A stretch of DNA of 64,000 nt. It comes from Gracilaria domingensis. Taxonomy: Eukaryota; Rhodophyta; Florideophyceae; Gracilariales; Gracilariaceae. A program made the position numbers and the translations under genes. Shown here one piece after another: positions 10,450 to 19,869 of this stretch. Position 1 is the first letter of the stretch. The number at the start of each line of letters is the position of its first letter. Where the stretch lies: positions 62,001 to 126,000 of the forward strand of contig VCMS01000029.1 of NCBI GenBank assembly GCA_022539475.1, in the 5' to 3' direction. The notes below the pieces were generated by a model, which was not told the DNA's origin, made no database searches, and was given only the letters and a program-made list of their open reading frames with translations.

Positions 10450-11418
10450 TCAGGACGGCAACAAGTGGCGGCGCTCACCCATGTGCGCCTCCATCGCGAA
10501 TCGGTGCAAGCTCTTGGCCGCGTCCTGCGGAATCATCAGCGGCCTTCGTTGACGCCTCACCGAGTTATGCCGCCCCACTCCCCCCTTCATGCTCTCTCCA
10601 AACGGCAACCGATCGATGACCGGCTGCAACGCACTCCTGTTCCGCATCTCACTCACATCCACCACAATATGATACGGGATGTGATCAAAGTACAGCTGTT
10701 GCGGACGGATATGCACGTCAATGCTCTGAAGCGCTATGTTGCCATTCTCGCGGATGCGGTCGAGGGCTAGCGCGAATTCGCTGATGTTCATGCACATTCT
10801 CGGCGACTCTGCAAGTCTTGCCAGCTTTCTGGTGTACGGCACAATGGGGCTGTGAATGAGACCGACGTTGTACTGCTTGGTGATGCAGGCGAACTTGTCG
10901 TTGAACGCGGAAATCAGACGATCGAACGGGTCTCTTTGGACGGCCAGGCGTAGCGTGGATGGCGACGTGAGTATCCGACGCTGCTCGCTTGTTGTGAAGT
11001 TGCGCAAATATATGGCTTGCGAATTCCAACAGGAGGCGCCTATGTTGGGTGGGTTTGTGTGACATTTCTTGTACGTGTGACTCTCACCGATGATGCCCTT
11101 GTATAGCCATTGGAATACGGAGGTACTTCCGCCCTTTGCCGTGGACGCCAGCAACAGGTCTGCGGACGGGAAGTAGACAAAGTTCTTGCTGGCACAGATT
11201 TGGTGGAGCAGGGTGTCATTGGTGAGCAGCTCGTGCATCCTAGGCGGGAGCGATGACGCTGCGCGTTGTGCGGTTTGCAGGGGGGCTGTGAGGCGACGGA
11301 GAGAGGTGAGTGATATGAGCAGAAGCAGCACAAGAACCAGAAGAGCGGTGGCGGTGGTTTTGGAGGTGGCTTTGGTGGTGCTTGTGGGTGACGCGGACTT
11401 GGCGATATGTTTGAGCAT
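10450..11418 (-). CDS. carbohydrate sulfotransferase, type II membrane protein
   Basis: This protein transfers sulfate from PAPS to a glycan, presumably in the Golgi lumen. An ATG at 11418 opens a 322-residue frame. Residues 24-38 are a hydrophobic signal anchor (ALLVLVLLLLISL). The 5'-phosphosulfate loop is STAKGGSTS at about 92-100, and the 3'-phosphate motif is QRDPFDRLISAF at about 161-172. These are the two PAPS-binding signatures of the sulfotransferase-2 family. Several Cys residues (75, 119, 130, 178) suit a lumenal fold. Red algae make sulfated galactans and carry many such enzymes, so a role in cell-wall polysaccharide sulfation is likely, but acceptor and position are unknown. The N-terminal Ser/Thr-rich tail would be cytosolic. 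Confidence 0.85.
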   Translation of the reverse strand: MLKHIAKSASPTSTTKATSKTTATALLVLVLLLLISLTSLRRLTAPLQTAQRAASSLPPRMHELLTNDTLLHQICASKNFVYFPSADLLLASTAKGGSTSVFQWLYKGIIGESHTYKKCHTNPPNIGASCWNSQAIYLRNFTTSEQRRILTSPSTLRLAVQRDPFDRLISAFNDKFACITKQYNVGLIHSPIVPYTRKLARLAESPRMCMNISEFALALDRIRENGNIALQSIDVHIRPQQLYFDHIPYHIVVDVSEMRNRSALQPVIDRLPFGESMKGGVGRHNSVRRQRRPLMIPQDAAKSLHRFAMEAHMGERRHLLPS

Positions 11419-12038
11419 GTTTGCAAGTGTGGGAGCTGATGAGGTACGGCGGATGTGCGGGTGAGGACGATGAGAAGCATTGTGCAGGCTGCGCGCCTGA
11501 TTCTAGATACCTTCGGTAAACTGCAAGTGCGGGAAGGCCAACCGCTTTGGATCACGCGAATTTGTGTGCGTGTAGAGCAGCGTCCGCAATGCGGGACGTC
11601 ACTGTAATGACATGGCCGCGTCATCCTTTTGCACAGCATCGAAAATGGTGCTTTCTTCTATACACGGCGTCACCACGTTCGCAGCGCGCCCGCCCTCCGG
11701 GCGCCTCCCGCCCGCCGTCGCGCCTCCCCGCCTCGCCCGAGCGCTCATTCGCGCCCGCATCCGACACGCGATGAACTCGTTCAGCTCCCATCCACACGAA
11801 GCGCCGGGCGCCACGCTGGCCCTCGACGACCGTAGCTGGAACGGAATGTGTGACCGATTCCACAGTTGCCAGTTCCACGCCTTCTCACAGCTCCGTCTTG
11901 TTCGGTGCTCTCGCACTGCTTCGCACCATGCTGCAGCCTCCGCTTCCTTCTTCGTCATCGGACGGATATGCCAACAAGCCTTTTAGACGCGCCGATATTG
12001 GAAGATAGAGATTGAAGTTACCAGAAATGGAGTCTCAA
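11419..12038. other. GC-rich intergenic stretch upstream of the sulfotransferase
   Basis: About 620 bp lie between the sulfotransferase start and the first TAATG boundary. Overlapping frames of similar length occur on both strands at 11600-11990, as expected from high GC. The minus-strand frame has a CX9C spacing but no second matching pair, so I do not call it a twin-CX9C protein. The region presumably holds the sulfotransferase promoter; no specific element stands out. Confidence 0.4.
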
Positions 12039-12043
12039 TAATG
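12039..12043 (+). other. left TAATG boundary site (host/element A)
   Basis: TAATG is shared by all three boundaries (12039, 20003, 27967). Upstream host sequence (gagtctcaa) differs from the right end of the element, so identity with the other junctions starts at this pentamer. It would be the crossover or target sequence. Confidence 0.7.
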
Positions 12044-12061
12044 TAGGATTATTGTCCAAAA

Positions 12062-12092
12062 AGAACCGTGCTGCACGGTGCACTACGGTTCT
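12062..12092. repeat. left-end inverted motif pair AGAACCGT/ACGGTTCT, copy A
   Basis: Two 8-bp arms (12062-12069 and 12085-12092) are exact reverse complements 15 bp apart. Inside the spacer lie further GTGC and GCAC dyads. The motif AAGAACCGT also occurs in reverse at the right end of the element (ACGGTTCTT at 19986-19994). Such paired sites near a terminus fit recombinase or accessory protein binding. The same feature is at 20026-20056 in copy B. Confidence 0.6.
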
Positions 12093-12599
12093 CACAGATA
12101 ACTGCGTGACCAAAGCTTACACCAATAAACTATAGCTACGTAGCTGCCCATATCTGGTAGCCGCCAAAACGACTTTCATACCCTGCAGTAGAAAGTTTCA
12201 AATTTAGAGTTCACTTTTTGAAAGGTTTAATTCAAATCCATCTCAAAGCTTACAATGTAAGCCACTTCTGGAGGAATAACTTAGCAACGTACGACTACGT
12301 CATAACAAATTGTCGATCTTACTAAGAAACAAGAACCAAATTGTTACAAAGACACCAATAAATTCCACGGATCTCAACAAACCATAGACTCATTTGTTTC
12401 GTTATTTCAAACTTTGCAAACCCTGCAGTATACGGCAAATAACTACATGGAAAGTACTCATAACCAAGTTTCTACTGCTTTTAATTCAATATGAGCGTAA
12501 CACACTATCAAACAGTGTGACTAAATACAGCCTGATCATGACTCGTAGAGATTGTAACAGAGGCCCACAAATCCAAACTCTCTCATAATTCGTATCAAT

Positions 12600-13876
12600 G
12601 CCACTCTGGTCATATCACAAGCTGGCTTCTACAGCTTGTGTTCTGGTTATGTTGTGAGCCATCACCAGACTACCTAGCTCTTTTCGAAGTCTGACGATGA
12701 CTGGCAAGATTAGTGGCAAAAATTAAAAAATGCTAGCTTGCCCAGCACTTTTGCACCTCTGCCACTTTGGGCAGAGAACAAGATGGCTTTCCCAAGGAAT
12801 GCTATTGTAGGTGTGTGAGCCATCGCCAGCCTGCCCAGCTCGTCCGGCAGTGTGGCGATGGCTCCCGAGGTTAGAGGCATAAGTGTGAAAGTGGTTGCTT
12901 GTCCAGCACTTTTGCACCTCTTCACCGTTGGGCAGAGCACGGGCTGGCTTGCCCAGCTCGTGCTCGGATATATTTGTGAGCCATCGCCAGACTGCCCGGC
13001 TCGTCCAGCAGCCTGGCGATGGTTCACGGGGTTAGTGGTAAAGGTGCAAAAGTGCTGGCTCGCCCAGCACTTTTGCACCTCTGCCTCTTTGGGCAGAGCA
13101 CGAGCTGGCTTGCCCAGATCGTGCTCTGGTAGGTGTGTGAGCCATCGCCAGACTGCCCGGCTCGTCCGGCAGTGTGGCGATGGCTCTCGGGGTTAGTGGC
13201 AAAGGTGTAAGAGTGCTGGCTCGTCCAGCACTATTGCACCTGAGCCACTTTGGGCAGAGCAAAAGCTGGCTTGCCCAGCTCGTGCTCTGGTAGGTGTGTG
13301 AGCCATCGCCAGACTGCCCGGCTTGTCCAGCAGCCTGGCGATGGTTCACGGGGTTAGTGGTAAAGGTGCAAAATTGCTGGCTCGCCCAGCACTTTTGCAC
13401 CTCTGCCTCTTTGGGCAGAGCACGAGCTGGCTTGCCCAGATCGTGCTCTGGTAGGTGTGTGAGCCATCGCCAGACTGCCCGGCTCGTCCGGCAGTGTGGC
13501 GATGGCTCTCGGGGTTAGTGGCAAAGGTGTAAGAGTGCTGGCTCGTCCAGCACTATTGCACCTGAGCCACTTTGGGCAGAGCAAAAGCTGGCTTGCCCAG
13601 CTCGTGCTCTGGTAGGTGTGTGAGCCATCGCCAGACTGCCCGGCTTGTCCAGCAGCCTGGCGATGGTTCACGGGGTTAGTGGTAAAGGTGCAAAATTGCT
13701 GGCTCGCCCAGCACTTTTGCACCTATGCCACTTTGGGCAGAGCACGAGCTGGCTTGCCCAGCTCGTGCTCTGGTAGGTGTGTGAGCCATCGCCAGACTGC
13801 CCGGCTCGTCCGGCAGTGTGGCGATGGCTCTCGGGGTTATTGGCAAAGGAGCACGAGATGGCTTCCCCACCTCATG
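12600..13876 (+). repeat. array of ~161-bp palindromic repeats, left block, copy A
   Basis: About eight units follow one another. Two alternating variants make a 322-bp higher-order period, seen for example between 13032 and 13354. Each unit holds three strong dyads. One has arms agccatcgcca/tggcgatggct, one agcacgagctgg/cccagctcgtgct, and one aggtgcaaaagtgctgg/ccagcacttttgcacct. All three have a loop close to GGCTYGYCC. Left-most units are more degenerate. Because the DNA is near-palindromic, matching open frames appear on both strands; I do not regard these as genes. Confidence 0.88.
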
Positions 13877-14148
13877 CTCTGATTTGTGTGTGAATCTGAG
13901 CATAGGGTTTGGCCCAATTAAGAATGTCTTCATGGTGGTTGGCAGTGTGCATTAATGGATTTGAACATTTCGAACGATTGGGTTTCTCATTTCCATATGT
14001 GTGAGTCAATGATTGCTCCTAGAAGTAGATGATGCTGAAGGATGTGGACGAAAATGAACTCTCTGCAAACAAACGTGTTACTCAGAGGTCCTAATCTTTT
14101 ACACCTTAGAATAATGTTCATATGTAATGTCTAAAGAAACTATGAAGA

Positions 14149-15396
14149 TTATGACGAAGGTTGAGACTTACTATGGTGAGCCTCGTTTTCTACGGTCAAT
14201 GTTTTTGCATGCTGCAGAAAATCTTCAACAGATGCGAATCTGGGCAGATCAGGCGGGGCACAATCGTTGTAGGCTGCGCAATAGTTGTGATAAGCGTTCG
14301 GACCAGACATTTGTATAAGCTGCATAACCATCTCATCGCGTAAACCCAAGGAGCGATATAATTGAACACAGCCGCGTTTCATGGAGTGTCCCGAGTACGA
14401 CGGAATGTCGCAATCTCCAACACCGATTTGACGCAATCTTTGACGAAGAACATTCGTAAAGCTTTTGACATGCCAGGGCTTTGCTTGATTCAGCATAAAA
14501 AGGTCGGTATTGGCACGAATATCACAGAACAAATACCCCTTAGAGGCCCCACGCAAAGCGAGCCAAGAAAAAAGAGCAAGAAACGGATCCAAAAGTACGG
14601 AGAGCCTAATAGCGCTATGACCATCCCACTCACGTAGTACATAGTCTCTTTCAACTGTTGAGTTTTTGATAGATTCACGCATTGCCAATCGAACACCACC
14701 CGATCCCACACTTACGTTTTCTACCTTCAATTTGGTAACTTCATCGTACCGCAGTCCGAGATGAATTCCAAGAACTAACACAGCATGTAATGCCACATCT
14801 TGTGGACTGGGAATGCGATCGCTTCCGTACCAGAATTGTTCTGCAATATCACATATATTCTCGACAGTGAGTGGTCGAGCTCTATGGCTAAAGGTACCGT
14901 TTCGTGCTAAGTGCACACGATGAGCTTTACGCAGCCGTTCGATATCTGGATTATTGATTAGCGGGTTTCCTTGTGCTTCACCGTTCTTATCAACATACCA
15001 CGACTGATAATGACCATGCTTCGAGTAAACGAGTCTTAACCCTTGAACAAGTGCTCCCATCGTATTGTTCTTTAGGGCTTCTTTCGTACCAAATCCACAA
15101 TAGTCGGCCAAAAGATTCAGTACCAGCTCAGAACTGTTGCGTGTCACCTTTTGTGGGTCGGGAGCATTCTTCATAATTACGTACTTCTCTAGCACCTTTT
15201 CAGCTAGAGCAATGTTTGCTTTCGTAGCATCGCTATGGGCAGATGTAATCAAGTCGTGTCTGCTTCTCAAAGCAGACCCAGAGGCTTGCACCATGGGAAC
15301 GCGTCGCCCTCTACCTTTGCGGATCACAGGTTGGATACCTTCATTTGAATCTTTCCCAGTAGCTTGATCATCTTTGTTTTCCTTCCTGCTGCCCAT
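14149..15396 (-). CDS. tyrosine recombinase (Crypton-like), copy A
   Basis: This is predicted to cut and rejoin element ends through a 3'-phosphotyrosine link. The ATG at 15396 (MGSRKENKDD) gives 415 residues. The frame is open to a TAG a little upstream, so an N-terminal extension or spliced leader is possible. The catalytic constellation is visible: Arg216 in LGIHLGLRYDEVTKL, a His337/Arg341 block in SYSGHSMKRGC, and a C-terminal Tyr, probably Tyr372, in GPNAYHNYC. The HSMKRG form, with Lys before Arg, is like eukaryotic YR elements rather than bacterial HxLRH. A helical N-terminal region (about 70-185) would bind the core site. It is transcribed away from the GCR1_C-like gene, with about 297 bp between the two starts. 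Family is confident; subtype is inferred. Confidence 0.88.
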   Translation of the reverse strand: MGSRKENKDDQATGKDSNEGIQPVIRKGRGRRVPMVQASGSALRSRHDLITSAHSDATKANIALAEKVLEKYVIMKNAPDPQKVTRNSSELVLNLLADYCGFGTKEALKNNTMGALVQGLRLVYSKHGHYQSWYVDKNGEAQGNPLINNPDIERLRKAHRVHLARNGTFSHRARPLTVENICDIAEQFWYGSDRIPSPQDVALHAVLVLGIHLGLRYDEVTKLKVENVSVGSGGVRLAMRESIKNSTVERDYVLREWDGHSAIRLSVLLDPFLALFSWLALRGASKGYLFCDIRANTDLFMLNQAKPWHVKSFTNVLRQRLRQIGVGDCDIPSYSGHSMKRGCVQLYRSLGLRDEMVMQLIQMSGPNAYHNYCAAYNDCAPPDLPRFASVEDFLQHAKTLTVENEAHHSKSQPSS

Positions 15397-15693
15397 TTGA
15401 GACGAATGAAAATGAGTGAGATATTGCTTGACTTCATCCACAATAGGGAGAGAGCCTGCGATTTCCCCATACTAATGCGAAGGAAAGCAACATCAAAACG
15501 ATATTCGAAAGTCAAAACCTACATATTTGTCTGTTTATTTAGTATCTTTATCGCAACTGTCGTCTTGTTTCCCTCCAAAACTAAAATCAAGCTCCGGGTC
15601 TTTCTCTGACAGGAAGTGCACTGAACGTTTGCCCTTCCAGCAGATCCAGATTCATGGGATTTTGCTTCTATTGTCTCGACTTTCAGATCTACA
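15397..15693. promoter_or_regulatory. divergent promoter region between YR and GCR1_C-like gene, copy A
   Basis: The two start codons face away from each other across 297 bp, so both genes must be driven from here. The sequence is AT-richer than its surroundings, with several T-runs, and I see no repeated operator. The same region is at 23361-23657 in copy B. Confidence 0.5.
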
Positions 15694-16563
15694 ATGGAAC
15701 GTCATGGCTACGTTCCAGCTATTCAGGGTGGTGGAACTGGAATAGGATTCAAGCCGCCACGCCAGATCTGGGATTACGAGCATGCTGTGTTTTCCAAACT
15801 AAGGTCCCAGATTATGGCGTCGTTTAACAAAGACGCGAACTGCGGTACTGATCAGATCGATAAAGACAGATTCTTTGTGTGGAGAAGAGAGACGGAGCAT
15901 CGCTTCAAGACGTTGGAAAGGCGAAGACAGATCGTGAGTGAGCAGTGTTATCATCCAGAGAGATTGAATCGTAGCACGCCAAAAAAATGTATTCCAGAAT
16001 CAGACGTGAGGCGTGATTACCATGTAGGTAACCAATACGCAGATCGTCATATGCCGATTCAAACCTCTCAAACTGTTTTCGATATGGGCCAGGATTTTGT
16101 TCGTGAAACACACGTTTCTTCACCAGATACAGAGTGCGTCGGCGCCTCTGTTGCAACTATCAAATTCATTCCAAATCTACCGCCTACATTGGAAGAAGTG
16201 GTAGGATTATGGCGATATGGAGATAAAACGATGAACTTTAAGCCCGTTAGATTGTTTTTAAGGGCTTCTACGCGACGAACAATCGTCAGAAACTACACGG
16301 ATAAACATTGGAATCGAAGCGGTCAGAAATCAGCGTTCTACAGGTTCAAGGATATAGTACAGTTCGTTTCAGAACATGGACCACTTTTCCTAAAGATTGA
16401 GACGGAGGGACGGGATGTAGACTGGGATTATGGAATTTCAAATGTTAAGAAACTCACATTGTTCTCGAAACCGAGAGTTTCCATGAGCGCCTTACTACGA
16501 CTTGTCCGGGAGGAAGACAAGTCGCAAAGTATTCGACAGTTGTGTAACTCTCGCTCCAAGTAA
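15694..16563 (+). CDS. 289-residue protein with GCR1_C-like DNA-binding region, copy A
   Basis: The ATG at 15694 opens an intact frame. The N-terminal half is basic (RRETEHRFKTLERRRQ at about 64-79) and has no domain I recognise. Residues about 162-228 begin PPTLEEVVGLWRYGD and continue to YTDKHWNRSG and SAFYRFKDIVQFVSEHG. This order (LW core, central Pro-Val, Trp-Arg, then Tyr-Arg-x-x-x-Ile) resembles the GCR1_C DNA-binding domain found at the C-terminus of fungal Crypton recombinases. In those elements the domain is fused to the YR; here it is a separate divergent gene. It may bind the element ends or regulate the pair. The resemblance is from memory of the family pattern and has not been searched. 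Confidence 0.5.
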   Translation: MERHGYVPAIQGGGTGIGFKPPRQIWDYEHAVFSKLRSQIMASFNKDANCGTDQIDKDRFFVWRRETEHRFKTLERRRQIVSEQCYHPERLNRSTPKKCIPESDVRRDYHVGNQYADRHMPIQTSQTVFDMGQDFVRETHVSSPDTECVGASVATIKFIPNLPPTLEEVVGLWRYGDKTMNFKPVRLFLRASTRRTIVRNYTDKHWNRSGQKSAFYRFKDIVQFVSEHGPLFLKIETEGRDVDWDYGISNVKKLTLFSKPRVSMSALLRLVREEDKSQSIRQLCNSRSK

Positions 16564-16724
16564 AATGTTCGAACGTAAGGTCCATTTCAAGAGTCGTTGG
16601 CCAATTGCTCTCCCGTTCATATGATAAGATGAACGTAAACCGGCAGCGGCACCCTGATCCTGATGAGGCAGCCAGAATTAGTTCTTCTCTGCATTCATTG
16701 AAGCAACTGTCAGACTGCCAACCA

Positions 16725-17440
16725 GTGCAGTCTGGTGATGGCTCACAAGCTAGACAAGCCAGCCCGTGCTCTGCCCAAAGTGGCAGAGGGGCAAAAGTGC
16801 CGGGCGAGCCAGCACTTTTGCACCTTTGCCACTAACCCCGCGCGCCATCGCCAGACTGCTGGACGAGCCGGGCAGTCTGGCGATGGCTCACACACCTACC
16901 AGAGCACGAGCTGGGCAAGCCAGCCCGTGCTCTGCCCAAAGAGGCAGAGGTGCAAAAGTGCTGGGCGAGCCAGCACTCTTACACCTTTACCACTAACCCC
17001 GAGAGCCATCGCCACACTGCCGGACGAGCCGGGCAGTCTGGCGATGGCTCACACACCTACCAGAGCACGAGCTGGGCAAGCCAGCCCGTGCTCTGCCCAA
17101 AGAGGCAGAGGTGCAAAAGTGCTGGGCGAGCCAGCACTTTTGCACCTTTACCACTAACCCCGTGAAGCATCGCCAGGCTGCTGGACGAGCCGGGCAGTCT
17201 GGCGATGGCTCACAAATATATCCGAGCACGAGCTGGGCAAGCCAGCCCGTGCTCTGCCCAAAGAGGCAGAGGTGCAAAAGTGCTGGGCGAGCCAGCACTT
17301 TTGCACCTTTACCACGAACTCCGTAAACCATCGCCAGGCTGCCGGACGAGCCGGGCAGTCTGACGATGGCTCACACTCATTTCGGAGGACAAGCTGGTCG
17401 AGCCAGCTTGTGCTCTGAACCGAGTGGCGATGACACTTAA
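16725..17440 (-). repeat. palindromic ~161-bp repeat array, right block (inverted), copy A
   Basis: The same three dyads as in 12600-13876 appear here in the reverse order and orientation, about four and a half units. Together the two blocks form a long imperfect inverted repeat around the YR and its divergent partner. Terminal units towards 17440 are degenerate. Open frames in this block are artefacts of the repeats. Confidence 0.85.
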
Positions 17441-17702
17441 ATGCTGGGTGACCTTGTAGTTTAGCACCTAGGTCATGACCTAACGTCTCATGCCATTTAT
17501 GAACTGCTGATATATGGACATGCGGGGCCATCATTTTGAACAGTTTGTCAAACACACATCTGTAGCAGATTAAATAAATTTGTGACCCACGCATGGTTCG
17601 ACATCTGAAAGCTTAAGAGTTCAAGATAGTGCCCAGATCAGAAGCATATTCTTTCAAGGGGCATTGCGCGCATCCGCGTTCGGTAAGCGACCATTTGCCG
17701 CA

Positions 17703-18227
17703 ATGAACGCTAGCGCAGGTTCTAGTACGCCGCGTTTGAGTCATCCAAGATGTTGTGCGATATGCCTTGAAGATTTGGAAGGCTTCGTGGAGGTAACGAA
17801 CTGTTCTCACGTGTTTCACAGCTCTTGCATCTCCAATTGGATCAGCGTTAACGAACGAAACGTAACCAGCCTTCCAGATGTTTCTAATCTTTCAGAAGAA
17901 GACCAAATTCTTGAAATCGCTGAGCATCAGCGTTTGAACGCAAAAAAGCAAAGTGATAAATGTCCGAGCTGCAGAAAGGCTTTAAAGAAGAAAGAGTTCA
18001 CGTTTTACGTTGATTACGAAAACAACTACAAGAAAATGGATACCGATGGGAAATCGGAGGTGGAGAAAAAGAGAATTGCGAAGAGGTTGAAGAAAAATAA
18101 GAAGCGTTTAGAAGCAAGGCAACGACAGAGAGCCAAACAGATTTGCCTGGGGCAAGCTCCTACAGCTGAAGAATTGGCTAGGGAATTGCGAGGCGACGGT
18201 GGCCTACAAAACAACCACACGCTTTAG
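17703..18227 (+). CDS. RING-H2 finger protein, copy A
   Basis: The ATG at 17703 gives 174 residues. The RING opens CCAICLEDLEGF, then NCSHVFHSSCISNW (C-x-H-x2-H-x2-C), and after an insertion of about 48 residues closes CPSCRKAL. This is a C3H2C3-like set of zinc ligands with an unusually long second loop. The C-terminal third is very basic (KKRIAKRLKKNKKRLEARQR), so nuclear localisation or nucleic-acid contact is plausible. RING proteins usually act as ubiquitin ligases. It lies inside the YR element and is carried in both copies, so it is cargo or an accessory gene. An upstream TTG extension is possible, but the ATG is preferred. Confidence 0.78.
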   Translation: MNASAGSSTPRLSHPRCCAICLEDLEGFVEVTNCSHVFHSSCISNWISVNERNVTSLPDVSNLSEEDQILEIAEHQRLNAKKQSDKCPSCRKALKKKEFTFYVDYENNYKKMDTDGKSEVEKKRIAKRLKKNKKRLEARQRQRAKQICLGQAPTAEELARELRGDGGLQNNHTL

Positions 18228-18366
18228 GCAGCAGCGATGCCATGCACTCCAGGTTTTGTAGGCGGCAACGACGGCCAAAGAGGTTTTGGAGTTGCTAAGC
18301 AATAACGAGTTCGGTAGCGTGATCATAACGTTACTGAGCCATGGCAGATATTTGTTGCTCCACCAG

Positions 18367-18950
18367 TTAACTCCAGTAAAGAACCAAACGCTTTCCACTT
18401 ATCTTGGCGGCGGCAGAGGCGACCGGCGCGACAGCGGGAACGGTGGGGCGCTGAGGGGTGATCGGAGAGTCGGGTGTGAGAGCGGTTGGGCCCGCTTCTT
18501 TGCCAATCAACGTAACAGTGTCGACTGTGCCACAGCGGTAGTAGCCCTGACCGGACGCGATTCGGTACAGCGGGCGGCGAATGCGAAAGATGACGTTCTG
18601 CTCGCCCTCAAACACGGTGGTCTTGAACGGGCGGCGCGTGCGCAGCACGTCTCTGGTGACGATGCTCTCCTACGAGCCCTCCTGTTTGCGCGCGAACGCA
18701 CACACACACGGTTAGCACGACGGACAGACACTGCTGAGAACAAGCAACTGCAACATACCTTCGCGATGTAGCCCACGACGTGGCCGCGCGGCGCGGCGCG
18801 GAAAGAGTACTTGTCGGCCTGCTCAAAGCCGAGCAGAATGTTGCCCCACTCGTACTAGCCCGTGACGACGAGCGCCAGCGGCGACAGCACGAGCTGCGCG
18901 CCAGGCGACGCGCAGCGCGCGCGCGGCTTGGACAGCGGCGGCGCGTCAGC
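18367..18950 (-). pseudogene. phospholipid scramblase-like gene fragment with intron, copy A
   Basis: Minus-strand translation in two exons gives scramblase-family blocks. The first exon reads QLVLSPLALVVTG, then after a TAG at 18857-18855, YEWGNILLGFEQADKYSF and VVGYIAK. An intron from 18758 to 18682 (77 nt, GTATGT..CAG, with CTAAC) follows. The second exon holds another TAG (18672-18670), then VLRTRRPFKTTVFEGE and VIFRIRRPLY. The E-W-G-N..FEQ and LRTRRPF..IRRP order is that of scramblases. The C-terminal half of the usual domain is missing and replaced by Pro/Ala-rich sequence. Two stops and the truncation make it non-functional. It looks like a host gene piece captured as DNA, since the intron is retained. 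Confidence 0.62.
18682..18758 (-). other. spliceosomal intron inside the scramblase fragment, copy A
   Basis: The minus-strand donor is AAG|GTATGT at 18758 and the acceptor is AACAG|GAGGG at 18682. A CTAAC branch-like sequence lies about 30 nt before the acceptor. Removing it joins the YIAK and EGS codons of a continuous scramblase-like reading (apart from the stops). The copy-B equivalent is 26646-26722. Confidence 0.6.
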
Positions 18951-19420
18951 GGCGTCGCACAGCGCGCACGCTCGGCGCAGCGCGGCGACGCGCGGGGCTG
19001 CGCGCGCGGTGAGGCAAGCGGCGGCGCTCAGTCGGCGCGATGCGGCGCGCGAGAGCGAGGCGATTCAGCGCCATGACGCGTACAGGTGGCGGCTGCGGCG
19101 GGAAAGCGCGGCGGACATGCGGGCGGGGCGGACGTGGCGCGGTCCGGGCGCTCGGCGGGTGACGATAGCAGCGGTGGCGCGTCAGGGGCGTCGCACAGCG
19201 TGCGCGCTTGTCGCGGCGCGGCGACGCGCAAGGCTGCGCGTGCGGTGGGGCGAGCGGCGGCTCCCAGTCTGCGCGATGCGGCGCGCAAGAGCGAGATGAG
19301 ACAGCGCCCTGACACGTACAGGTGGCCACTGCGGCGGGGAAGCCCGGCGAACATGCGGGTGGGGTGAACGGGGCGCGGTCCGGGCGCTCGGCCGGTGAAG
19401 ATAGTGAGCTTGGCGCGTGG
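18930..19420. repeat. GC-rich ~236-bp tandem repeats, copy A
   Basis: About two copies occur: tacaggtggc starts at 19081 and 19317, 236 bp apart, with flanking blocks such as cgcggtccgggcgctcgg also repeated. The whole stretch is very rich in CpG. It creates long overlapping frames on both strands, including a 271-residue minus-strand frame (19028-19843); I do not call these genes. The repeats may derive from sequence upstream of the captured scramblase fragment. Confidence 0.65.
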
Positions 19421-19869
19421 CGCCGCTGTTGTTGAACGGCGATTCGCGATGGTCGCCGGCGCTTGCGTCGAAGCTGCGCTGGTTATCATCGCGAAGATTA
19501 CAGTCCGTCGTCGTCGGGGGAGCGGCTCAGCATTGGAACCGAGCATGCGCTTGAGGGCGCTCTTGATGCCAGAGACTGGTGGGGTAGTGAGCGCGGGCGC
19601 CACAAGGGGCGCAGTAGAAAGGCTTTGACGTGATGCAGTCGACGCGCGAACGCGATCGGCAGCGCGCGCTGCGGAGAGGCGTTGGGGTGCTGAATGAAAA
19701 AACGGCGGCGCCGTCGCGAATGTGCCGACTGTAGTAGCGAAAAGCATTTGCTGCGGCACTGAGAGCCCTTTGCTGGCCTTCGAGATTTTCACGAATTCTC
19801 GCAAAATCTCGCTGTCCAGGGGTGATTGAAATCGTTTTTGCACGGACTACTTTAGAAGTCTGCGTCCGA

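Noticed and set aside
11599-11958. Minus-strand frame as a twin-CX9C mitochondrial protein
   Set aside because: Only one pair has CX9C spacing, the other is CX11C, and an opposite-strand frame of equal length exists.
12710-13933. Series of 122-residue minus-strand and 74-114-residue plus-strand frames with near-identical sequences
   Set aside because: They follow the palindromic 161-bp repeats on both strands at the repeat period; the reading frames are by-products of the array.
14149-15396. Recombinase considered as a bacterial or plastid integrase
   Set aside because: The HSMKRG block and spacing are those of eukaryotic YR elements, and the unit also holds a scramblase fragment with a spliceosomal intron.
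18946-19843. Long Arg/Ala/Pro-rich frames (127, 145 and 271 residues) on both strands
   Set aside because: Extreme GC content and a 236-bp tandem repeat explain open frames in all directions; no domain beyond the scramblase fragment.
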